Assembly (NCBI GenBank): GCA_026988445.1
Contig: JALSLF010000598.1
Coordinates: 1-6,362 of the forward strand
Length of the DNA: 6,362 nucleotides
DNA from: Bacteroidales bacterium
Lineage (GTDB): Bacteria; Bacteroidota; Bacteroidia; Bacteroidales; NBLH01
Direction: 5' to 3'
The position numbers and the translations under genes were made by a program. The notes under the pieces are model-generated. The model searched no databases. It had not been told where the DNA came from and was given only the letters and a program-made list of their open reading frames with translations. Position 1 is the first letter of the stretch, and every line of letters starts with the position of its first letter. This document shows positions 1 through 5,668 of this stretch, in pieces.

Positions 1-47
1 CATTGAAATTTCCATTTATTTTTATAATTTCGCAAAAAAACCAAAAA

Positions 48-119
48 ATGTATCAATTAAGCTACAAACCCAAATACCGTTACACCAATCTTAAAGAGCG
101 CGATTTCTTTGCATCATAA
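48..119 (+). CDS. Possible 23-aa leader peptide or end of an upstream gene
   Basis: An ATG at 48 opens a 23-codon frame ending in TAA at 117-119. The peptide begins MYQLSYKPKYRY and ends in ERDFFAS. It has four tyrosines (positions 2, 6, 10 and 12), many basic residues and no tryptophan. The frame lies 82 bases upstream of tnaA, with a GC hairpin and T-run (135-165) between them, which is the layout of a transcriptional attenuator. E. coli tnaC is also a short ORF (24 codons) before tnaA, but it depends on a Trp residue that is missing here, so any mechanism would differ. The frame stays open upstream to the window edge, so this could equally be the C-terminus of a longer gene. The very AT-rich bases 1-47 argue mildly against that. 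Function unknown; I only infer that it is translated. Confidence 0.3.
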   Translation: MYQLSYKPKYRYTNLKERDFFAS

Positions 120-134
120 GTTCCTCCGACACCA

Positions 135-165
135 GCCGGTAAATCCGGCAAAACTCTTTTTTTTT
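135..165 (+). terminator. Short GC hairpin with T-run before tnaA
   Basis: GCCGG (135-139) and CCGGC (145-149) form a perfect 5-bp stem with a TAAAT loop. AAAACTC follows, then nine T (157-165). The gap of seven bases between stem and T-run is longer than in a good intrinsic terminator, so its strength is doubtful. It ends 36 bases before the tnaA start, which leaves no room for a full promoter between them. It may therefore be an attenuator within the tnaA leader, or the terminator of a gene lying to the left. Confidence 0.4.
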
Positions 166-201
166 ACAATATTTTTTAATTAATCATCAAAAAATAGAAT
201 T

Positions 202-1578
202 ATGGAACTTCCATTTGCAGAAAATTATAAAATAAAAATGGTGGAAACCATTAAACGCAGTACACGTGAAGAGCGCGAACAATGGATAAAAGATGCAAAA
301 TACAATCTGTTTAACTTAAAAAGCAATCAGGTATTTATCGATTTATTAACTGACTCGGGCACAGGAGCTATGAGCGACAAGCAATGGTCTGAACTGATGC
401 TGGGCGATGAAAGTTATGCAGGTGCATCCTCTTATTACAAAATGAAAGATGCCATTACAAACATTTTGGGTTTTGAATATTTTTTACCTACGCATCAAGG
501 GCGCGCTGCTGAAAATGTACTGTTTTCAACATTGGTTAAACAAGGCGATATTGTTCCCGGAAACTCTCATTTCGATACTACAAAAGGACACATTGAGTTC
601 CGTAAAGCAACTGCCATTGATTGTACCATTAACGAAGCTTTTGACACCGAAAACACACATCCCTTCAAAGGCAATGTTGACTTAAACAAATTAGAAAAGG
701 TAATAAATGAACACGGGGCAGATAAAATTCCTTTTATCATAATTACCGTTACCAACAATACAGCCGGCGGACAGCCCGTATCTATGCAAAACCTGCGCGA
801 TGTTAAAAAATTAGCAGACAAATACACTATTCCGGTACTTTACGATTCGGCACGTTTTGCCGAAAACGCCTATTTTATAAAAACCCGCGAAACAGGCTAT
901 GCCGACAAAAGCATAAAAGAGATTGTTCGCGAAATGTACACTTATGCCGATATGATGACCATGTCGAGCAAAAAAGATGCAATTGTAAACATGGGCGGTT
1001 TTATTGCCATGAAAGACAAAACATTGTTTGAAAAAGCAAGCATGTTCAACATTGTTTTTGAAGGTTTTATTACCTACGGCGGAATGTCGGGCAGAGATAT
1101 GAACGCCCTTGCACAAGGCTTAAAAGAAGCCACTGAGTTTGAATATCTTGAAACACGTATTAAGCAAGTTGAATATCTCGGCAAACAACTTATTGATTAC
1201 GGCATTCCGGTGCAACACCCTATTGGTGGACACGCTGTTTTCATCAATGCTTTGAAGTTTCTTCCAAATGTTCCTCGCAATGAATTTCCGGCACAAACTC
1301 TGGCAATTGAATTATACAAAGAAGCCGGTGTTCGCGGAGTAGAAATAGGTGCTATTATGGCAGACAGAGACCCTGTAACACGCGAAAACCGTTATCCCGA
1401 CTTGGAATTAGTACGTTTAGCAATTCCGCGCCGAACCTATACAAACAATCACATGGATTATGTTGCCGCGGCACTTATCAATGTATTCGACCGCCGAAAT
1501 GCGATTAAAAGCGGTTATAAAATTATTAAAGAAGCCGAAGTACTAAGGCATTTTACCGTTGAATTAGAACAATTATAG
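202..1578 (+). CDS. tnaA: Tryptophanase (L-tryptophan indole-lyase)
   Basis: A cytoplasmic PLP enzyme that splits L-tryptophan into indole, pyruvate and ammonium. At 458 residues it has the family's usual length (E. coli TnaA 471, tyrosine phenol-lyase 456). Visible landmarks are IDLLTDSGTGAMS (46-58), GDESYAG with the active-site Tyr72, PTHQGRAAEN (96-105), AGGQPVS (188-194), YDSARFAENAYFIK with Asp215 for the PLP ring nitrogen and Arg218, MSSKKD (254-259) with Lys258 as the Schiff-base lysine, and VRLAIPRR with Arg405 for the substrate carboxylate. Two positions separate it from tyrosine phenol-lyase: Ile382 in VEIGAI, where that enzyme has its essential Arg381, and LRHFT with His450, where that enzyme has Phe448 and E. 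coli TnaA has His463. The start MELPFAE matches remembered Bacteroides tryptophanases and is preferred over Met13. The residue before KK is Ser instead of the usual Gly or Ala. No tryptophan permease gene adjoins it in the window. Transcription appears monocistronic, with a terminator just downstream. Confidence 0.96.
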   Translation: MELPFAENYKIKMVETIKRSTREEREQWIKDAKYNLFNLKSNQVFIDLLTDSGTGAMSDKQWSELMLGDESYAGASSYYKMKDAITNILGFEYFLPTHQGRAAENVLFSTLVKQGDIVPGNSHFDTTKGHIEFRKATAIDCTINEAFDTENTHPFKGNVDLNKLEKVINEHGADKIPFIIITVTNNTAGGQPVSMQNLRDVKKLADKYTIPVLYDSARFAENAYFIKTRETGYADKSIKEIVREMYTYADMMTMSSKKDAIVNMGGFIAMKDKTLFEKASMFNIVFEGFITYGGMSGRDMNALAQGLKEATEFEYLETRIKQVEYLGKQLIDYGIPVQHPIGGHAVFINALKFLPNVPRNEFPAQTLAIELYKEAGVRGVEIGAIMADRDPVTRENRYPDLELVRLAIPRRTYTNNHMDYVAAALINVFDRRNAIKSGYKIIKEAEVLRHFTVELEQL

Positions 1579-1598
1579 TTTTATAGCCTAAATCTGTA

Positions 1599-1633
1599 TC
1601 TGTCAGCGTGCGTGAGCACCTGACAGAGTTTTT
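1599..1633 (+). terminator. Strong hairpin terminator after tnaA
   Basis: TCTGTCAG (1599-1606) pairs perfectly with CTGACAGA (1620-1627). Inside, after one unpaired C at 1607, GTGC (1608-1611) pairs with GCAC (1616-1619) around a GTGA tetraloop of the GNRA type. Five T follow at 1629-1633. The hairpin starts 21 bases after the tnaA stop codon, the expected position for an intrinsic terminator. The T-run is short and the stem unusually regular, so a role in RNA processing, or membership of a repeat family, is also possible. A second hairpin, GAGTT-TTT-AACTC (1626-1638), overlaps its right edge. Confidence 0.6.
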
Positions 1634-1655
1634 AACTCTACCGGAAAACACGTAG

Positions 1656-1683
1656 CACAGCTCTTTGATCTGTGATTTTTTTT
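1656..1683 (+). terminator. Possible second, weaker terminator
   Basis: CACAG (1656-1660) and CTGTG (1670-1674) form a 5-bp stem with a 9-base loop. It is followed directly by A and eight T (1676-1683). The stem is short, but the T-run is better than that of the preceding hairpin, so the two may act as tandem terminators of tnaA. Confidence 0.35.
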
Positions 1684-1962
1684 GATAGATTTAAAAAGCC
1701 TTCTTTTTTTTGAAAATCAGCAACATTTTAAACAAAAAGACTTTGATAGGCGCTTTACACACTGTCAAGTCATCAAAAACCTTAAACCAATGCAATCACC
1801 TGAACACTACACCTAATAAGTTTAAATTTGAATACCCACTATATTTAATATGACCCCGCTTAAAATAATCAACAAAAACACAAAAACAGATAGAAAAGAA
1901 AAATAAACAATGCGGGTAACGAAAAAAAATTGTAGTTTTAGCTTCTAAAAAAATAGTGAATT
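1684..1962 (+). other. Non-coding gap and A-rich leader before the next gene
   Basis: I find no convincing gene here. The left part is mixed sequence containing AAAAAG-CCTT-CTTTTT, a weak hairpin. A TAAATTTG at 1823-1830 matches the Bacteroidota -7 box exactly, but no TTTG lies at the right distance upstream, so it is only a possible promoter for the gene at 1963. From about 1860 to 1911 the plus strand is almost only A with scattered C, G and T. CCCGC (1855-1859) and GCGGG (1912-1916) flank this stretch and could pair. Two very short frames (18 codons from 1850, 12 codons from 1910) are noted but not called. Confidence 0.5.
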
Positions 1963-2544
1963 ATGAGCCAATTATTTAAAAGTTATGTACCGGAAGTTGA
2001 AATTAATGGACAAATTATTGAAAATTTTCAAAACGGACTGCCAGCCTATCTTAAACCCAAAATTAAGGAAATTCTTACAGCTCACAATTTAAGTGATGCC
2101 CGTTCAGAAGTATGGTTTTTAGAACAAGACTGGTTGGACGCTTTAAAAGAAATCAAAGAGAAATACGGTGATAATATGCTCTACGATTTTGCATATCAGA
2201 TGCAAGAACAAATACAATACCCCGAGCATATTAATCACTTGGAATTAGCTTTAATGTATCTGAATATGTATCACCATGAGCATCATCGAGGCGGTGAAGT
2301 TGGGAATTATACGCTTACGGTATTTGATGCCGAAGCTAATAAAGCATCAATAGAATGTAAAACAGTCTATCCTGATAATTATAACAGGGCAATAATTACG
2401 GCACTGGTAAAGCGTTTTAAGCCGAAAGGTGCTCTTACAATTTTTGTTCGTGAAAACCAATTGTTACCAATGCGTTCAAACGGAGATGAACAAACTACAT
2501 TTAATATTATATGGAAAAACTCAGCAGCAGATTTATTTTCCTAA
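1963..2544 (+). CDS. Uncharacterised 193-aa protein, V4R-like C-terminal half
   Basis: I cannot assign a function. The protein is soluble-looking, with no signal peptide or membrane segment. Residues 1-100 are charged and probably helical (KPKIKEIL, LDALKEIKEKYG). A histidine-rich motif YHHEHHRGGEVGNY lies at 103-116. Residues 117-184 alternate strands and helix and end in TTFNIIW. The order of motifs (HRGG..G.Y, then C...YP....RAIITALVKRF, then a closing [TC][FY].I.W) recalls, from memory, small sensor-type proteins with V4R or heme-NO-binding-like folds. In those relatives I remember several cysteines in the last two motifs; here only Cys132 remains, and the others read Asp138, Met170 and a Gln/Thr pair near 177-178. 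The gene sits alone in the gap between tnaA and the lyase genes, 146 bases before citDE, with its own A-rich leader. A link to either neighbour is unproven. The ATG at 1963 is the first in the frame that gives this protein. Confidence 0.85.
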   Translation: MSQLFKSYVPEVEINGQIIENFQNGLPAYLKPKIKEILTAHNLSDARSEVWFLEQDWLDALKEIKEKYGDNMLYDFAYQMQEQIQYPEHINHLELALMYLNMYHHEHHRGGEVGNYTLTVFDAEANKASIECKTVYPDNYNRAIITALVKRFKPKGALTIFVRENQLLPMRSNGDEQTTFNIIWKNSAADLFS

Positions 2545-2621
2545 CTCTATTGTAGCTGTTAGCAAAAGAAATTTCGCAGAACAAATCAACAATTTTTCTC
2601 AAATGTTAAATAACAGTTTTT

Positions 2622-2656
2622 TTTGCTCTTAAATTGCTCAAAGCTTAGTAAATTTG
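2622..2656 (+). promoter_or_regulatory. Candidate promoter of the citrate-lyase genes
   Basis: TTTG (2622-2625) and TAAATTTG (2649-2656) match the Bacteroidota -33 and -7 consensus elements (TTTG and TAnnTTTG). They are separated by 23 bases, the upper end of the accepted 17-23 range. Transcription would begin near 2662, giving a leader of roughly 30 bases before the ATG at 2691. The boxes are AT-rich and could arise by chance, but their place just ahead of an operon is right. Confidence 0.45.
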
Positions 2657-2677
2657 TTGGGTTATTATAAACCAAAC
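2656..2677. promoter_or_regulatory. Imperfect palindrome at the predicted transcription start
   Basis: GTTGGGTT (2656-2663) and AACCAAAC (2670-2677) form an inverted repeat with one mismatch (G2659 against A2674) and a 6-base AT spacer. It begins at the last base of the putative -7 box and spans the expected start site, where a repressor operator would lie. It could also be a chance AT-rich hairpin. No regulator gene is adjacent. Confidence 0.3.
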
Positions 2678-2690
2678 TTAAGCATTAAAT

Positions 2691-3914
2691 ATGAGTATAA
2701 TCAATAAAAAAGTTACAGTTGGAAATCTTGGCGCAAAGGTACGTTCCGATTGCCAAGTTAGCCTTGAGTTAAAGGATACGGGCGGCATTCAATTAGCGAT
2801 TAATAGCAAAGTAAAAGCAATTTTCGGGAAATCCATCGAAAAACTATGTGCAGATGTTTTGCATTTTTTTGATATTGAACATGCTGTTTTAGAATTAGAA
2901 GACCGCGGTGCACTGCCTTTTGTTATAAGCGCACGAATAGAAGCTGCTTTAAAACAATTAATTGAAACCGATAAAGAGTATTTGCCTGAAATAATTCCGG
3001 AAAATACTACCGAATCAAAAAAAGAGCAATTTCGCTTTTCGCGATTATATTTGCCTGGTAATACACCAAGCATGATGATCAATGCCGGTATCCACAAACC
3101 CAACGGAATCATACTTGATTTGGAAGATGCCGTAGCACCCGACAAAAAAGAAGAAGCACGTTATTTAGTACGCAATGCACTACGTGCCGTTAATTTTTAC
3201 GGAGCCGAGCGTATGGTACGAATTAATCAGTTACCAAACGGGTTAGATGATTTAGATTTTGTTGTACCGCACAATGTAAATCTGTTGCTTATTCCTAAAT
3301 GCGAAAGTGCTGACCAAATTCATCAAGTAGAGGTACGCATAGCACAAATCAGAAAAAAAACCGGTGTAAAACATCAGATATTTTTCATGCCCATAATTGA
3401 AAGTGCCTTAGGTGTAGAAAAAGCCTTTGAAATTGCTTCGTCAAGTGATAATGTAGTGGCTATGGCTATAGGTTTAGAAGATTTCACTGCCGATCTTGGT
3501 GTACAACGCACCAACGAAGGCATAGAATCGTTTTATGCACGCACACGTTTAGTTAATGCTTGTAAAGCAGCAGGTATTCAGCCCATTGATTCGGTCTTTT
3601 CCGATGTTTCGGATATGAAAGCATTAGCCGAAAATGTAAAAAAATCCAAAGCACTGGGTTTTGAAGGCATGGGCTGCATTCATCCACGGCAAATTGTGGT
3701 AATTCATGAAAATTTTGCCCCCGAAACAGCTCAGATTGAAAAGGCACAAAAAATTATTCGCGCTTTTGAAGAAGCCAAAACAAAAGGTTTGGGTGTGGTA
3801 TCTTTAGGGACTAAAATGATTGACCCGCCCGTTGTAAAACGTGCTGAAACAACCTTGAATTTAGCCATTGAATTAGGCTTGATTTCAAAAAATTGGTTAG
3901 AGGAAAAAGAATAA
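2691..3914 (+). CDS. Fused citrate lyase gamma-beta subunit (CitD-CitE)
   Basis: This 407-residue protein joins two subunits that are separate in Klebsiella and E. coli. Residues 1 to about 95 are the acyl carrier protein CitD: GIQLAINSKVKAIFG (32-46) and LEDRGALPFVISARIEAAL (69-87) match the IQLEI-S-V-QFG and DDKGALxCxxRAR motifs. Classical CitD carries the phosphoribosyl-dephospho-CoA group on Ser14, followed by S/G and Asp; here the likely site is Ser19 in KVRSDC. Residues 96-113 form a charged linker. Residues 114-407 are the lyase domain of the HpcH/HpaI-CitE type: RLYLPGN (118-124), ILDLEDAVAPDKK (141-153), RINQL (177-181), PIIESALG with Glu237 and GLEDFTADLG with Asp264 as likely metal ligands, and GCIHPRQ (328-334). 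The domain would cleave the citryl (or related) thioester on the carrier to acetyl-carrier and a keto acid. The alpha subunit gene follows after 70 bases, so the two are probably co-transcribed. Substrate is inferred from family; citramalate is an alternative. Confidence 0.9.
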   Translation: MSIINKKVTVGNLGAKVRSDCQVSLELKDTGGIQLAINSKVKAIFGKSIEKLCADVLHFFDIEHAVLELEDRGALPFVISARIEAALKQLIETDKEYLPEIIPENTTESKKEQFRFSRLYLPGNTPSMMINAGIHKPNGIILDLEDAVAPDKKEEARYLVRNALRAVNFYGAERMVRINQLPNGLDDLDFVVPHNVNLLLIPKCESADQIHQVEVRIAQIRKKTGVKHQIFFMPIIESALGVEKAFEIASSSDNVVAMAIGLEDFTADLGVQRTNEGIESFYARTRLVNACKAAGIQPIDSVFSDVSDMKALAENVKKSKALGFEGMGCIHPRQIVVIHENFAPETAQIEKAQKIIRAFEEAKTKGLGVVSLGTKMIDPPVVKRAETTLNLAIELGLISKNWLEEKE

Positions 3915-3984
3915 GATATAAACTTTGATAATTTCTTATATTTTTAAAAAAATCTTGCTAAAAAAAAATCCAAACTCAAAAAAT

Positions 3985-5532
3985 ATGAACTTAGTAAAAA
4001 ACGCTATAGGACGTCTTGTCCCCACAGAAGTAAACGGAGAAAAACAAATTCCTTTTCAAGGAGTAAATAAATATAAACCCGAAGGGTTTAAACATGCACC
4101 GAAAATTCCTTCAAATGTTGATTATCCCTTAGACGGGAACAAAAAAGTTGCAAGTCTTAAAGAAGCACTTATCAAAGCAGGATTGCGCGATGGAATGACC
4201 ATTTCAACACATCATCATTTCCGAAACGGAGATTTAATTGCCAATCAAATTTTTGATATTGCCAAAGAACTGGGTGTAAAAGACTTACGATGGTTTCCTT
4301 CGGCATCTTTCCCATGCCATGAACATTTAATTCAGTATCTAGAAAACGGTACAATAAACCGTATTGAAGGAAGTATGAACGGTGCTTTGGGGCGTTTTTG
4401 TTCCGAAGGTAAAATGAAGGGAACTGCCATTTTACGTTCGCACGGCGGGCGTTATCAAGCTGTGCAAGACGGAGAAGTGAAAATTGACATTGCCGTAATC
4501 GGAGCAGCTTGTGCCGACCCTTTTGGTAATGCCAATGGACTGTATGGGCAATCTGCCAGTGGGTTACTCGGTTTTGCGTTAGCTGATTCGCAATATGCTG
4601 ATAAGGTGATTGTGGTAACCGATAATATGGTTGAATTTCCATGTGTTCCATGGCAAATACAAGGAAATCATGTTGATTTTACCGTAGAAATGGATAAAGT
4701 AGGTATTCCTGAAAAAATTATATCGGGTACTACTAAAATAACCAAAAGTCCTGACCGGCTATTGCTTGCCGAAATGACTGCTAAATTTTGTGATGTAACC
4801 GGTATCATTAGAGATGGTTTTTCATTTCAGACCGGTGCCGGCGGAACATCTTTATCTGTAAGTATGTATTTTGCCGACATAATGCGCGAAAGAGGCATTA
4901 AAGCCCGCTTTGCCCGTGGCGGAAGCAATAAATATCTGGTTCAAATGCTCGAAGAAGGTTTAATAGATTATATTCTTGATGGGCAAACTTTTGATTTAGA
5001 AGGTGTTCGTTCAATGGCTGAAAATAAAAACCATGTATGGACCAGTCCGTTTACCAGTTATAATTTCCATAGCAAAGGCAATTTTGCAGGTATGGTAGAT
5101 GTGGTTATTCTTGGTGCTACTGAGGTTGATGTAAATTTCAATGCCAACGTAGTTACCCATTCCGATGGAGTATTATTGCATGGTATTGGTGGTTGGCAAA
5201 ATTGTTTATTTTCAAAAACGGTAATTTTGCCTTTACCTTTATTCCGAGACCGTATTCCTGTGATTAGAGACGAAGTTACTACTGTTTGTGGACCCGGAGA
5301 ACTTATTGATGTGATTGTAACCGAAAGAGGTATCGCAATTAATCCGAAAAGAACCGATTTAATCGAAAAAGCTAAAAACTCCGGATTGCCAATAAAAACA
5401 ATTCAAGAATTAAAAGACGAAGCGGAAAAAATATGTGGAAAACCGGAAAAAATAGATTTTAGCGATGAAATTGTTGCGCTAATTAAATGGGTGGACGGAA
5501 CAGTAATTGATGCAGTTCGGAAAGTAATGTAA
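3985..5532 (+). CDS. citF: Citrate lyase alpha subunit (CitF, CoA-transferase type)
   Basis: A 515-residue protein, close to the 508 or so of enterobacterial CitF. In the lyase cycle it exchanges the carrier's acetyl group for citrate, making citryl-carrier and acetate. Landmarks shared with Klebsiella CitF are LRDGMTISTHHHFRNGD (67-83), SHGGRYQ (152-158), DPFGNANGLYG (178-188), DGFSFQTGAGGTSLSV (277-292), EVDVNFNANVVT (380-391), GRGIAxNP-like ERGIAINPKR (447-456), GKPEKIDF (485-492) and GTVIDAVRKV (505-514). Two regions differ: FPSASFPCHEHL (104-115) replaces the usual SSSLID segment, and HGIGGWQNCLFSK (399-411) replaces the well-conserved GASGGHSDTA segment. This may mark a separate subgroup with altered substrate use. 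The start is placed at ATG 3985, whose MNLVKNAIGR opening suits the family. An in-frame TTG at 3925 would add 20 poorly coding, lysine-rich residues. The gene lies 70 bases after citDE and ends at a 17-bp inverted repeat. Confidence 0.9.
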   Translation: MNLVKNAIGRLVPTEVNGEKQIPFQGVNKYKPEGFKHAPKIPSNVDYPLDGNKKVASLKEALIKAGLRDGMTISTHHHFRNGDLIANQIFDIAKELGVKDLRWFPSASFPCHEHLIQYLENGTINRIEGSMNGALGRFCSEGKMKGTAILRSHGGRYQAVQDGEVKIDIAVIGAACADPFGNANGLYGQSASGLLGFALADSQYADKVIVVTDNMVEFPCVPWQIQGNHVDFTVEMDKVGIPEKIISGTTKITKSPDRLLLAEMTAKFCDVTGIIRDGFSFQTGAGGTSLSVSMYFADIMRERGIKARFARGGSNKYLVQMLEEGLIDYILDGQTFDLEGVRSMAENKNHVWTSPFTSYNFHSKGNFAGMVDVVILGATEVDVNFNANVVTHSDGVLLHGIGGWQNCLFSKTVILPLPLFRDRIPVIRDEVTTVCGPGELIDVIVTERGIAINPKRTDLIEKAKNSGLPIKTIQELKDEAEKICGKPEKIDFSDEIVALIKWVDGTVIDAVRKVM

Positions 5533-5602
5533 TATTGGGAATTGACTGTTAAACGATAAATCGACTGAAAAGCAATTCGAAAAGAGTGTCTAACTACCGA
5601 TG

Positions 5603-5650
5603 GATTAGGTAAATCGGATAATTGGTTGATTGGTAAATTAGATAATTACC
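5603..5650 (+). repeat. Imperfect tandem repeat of about 25 bases
   Basis: The segment from 5603 (GATTAGGTAAATCGGATAAT, then T) recurs from 5628 (GATTGGTAAATTAGATAATT) with one indel and two or three changes. The second copy contributes part of the inverted repeat at 5620-5662. GATT-GGT-AATT type simple repeats are, from memory, common in Bacteroidota intergenic regions, so slippage is the simplest origin. Confidence 0.5.
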
Positions 5651-5662
5651 AATCAACCAATT
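5620..5662. terminator. Bidirectional terminator between convergent genes
   Basis: A 17-base arm (5620-5636, core TTGGTTGATTGGTAA) is perfectly complementary to 5646-5662 around a 9-base loop. Farther out, GATTAG (5603-5608) could pair with CTAATC (5664-5669), adding an outer stem. The hairpin lies 87 bases after the citF stop and 6 bases past the end of the minus-strand gene, as expected for a shared terminator of convergent genes. No long T-run follows on either strand, so it may also protect mRNA 3' ends. Confidence 0.6.
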
Positions 5663-5668
5663 TCTAAT

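Noticed and set aside
104..111. TTTCTTTG as a possible -7 box for tnaA
   Set aside because: It lacks the conserved A at the second position, no TTTG lies 17-23 bases upstream, and it falls inside the possible small ORF.
567..1116. Two minus-strand open frames (86 and 101 codons) inside tnaA
   Set aside because: Both are antisense shadows of conserved tryptophanase sequence with implausible, cysteine- and phenylalanine-rich products.
1686..1693. TAGATTTA with TTTG at 1664-1667 as a promoter
   Set aside because: The final G of the -7 box is missing, and it would place a start about 270 bases before the next gene, within terminator-like sequence.
1850..1948. Two tiny consecutive ORFs (18 and 12 codons) before the gene at 1963
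   Set aside because: They lie in an A-rich tract where lysine- and asparagine-rich frames arise by chance; nothing indicates translation.
2429..2632. 67-codon plus-strand frame overlapping the end of the 193-aa gene
   Set aside because: Most of it is an out-of-frame reading of the upstream gene, and the rest is AT-rich spacer. No domain is recognisable.
3925..3984. In-frame TTG start extending CitF by 20 residues
   Set aside because: The extension is lysine- and isoleucine-rich, looks like translated AT-rich spacer, and has no counterpart in CitF proteins; the ATG at 3985 fits the family length.
4172..4651. 159-codon open frame on the minus strand inside citF
   Set aside because: It is fully antisense to conserved CitF motifs, and the encoded protein has no recognisable domain or regular composition.
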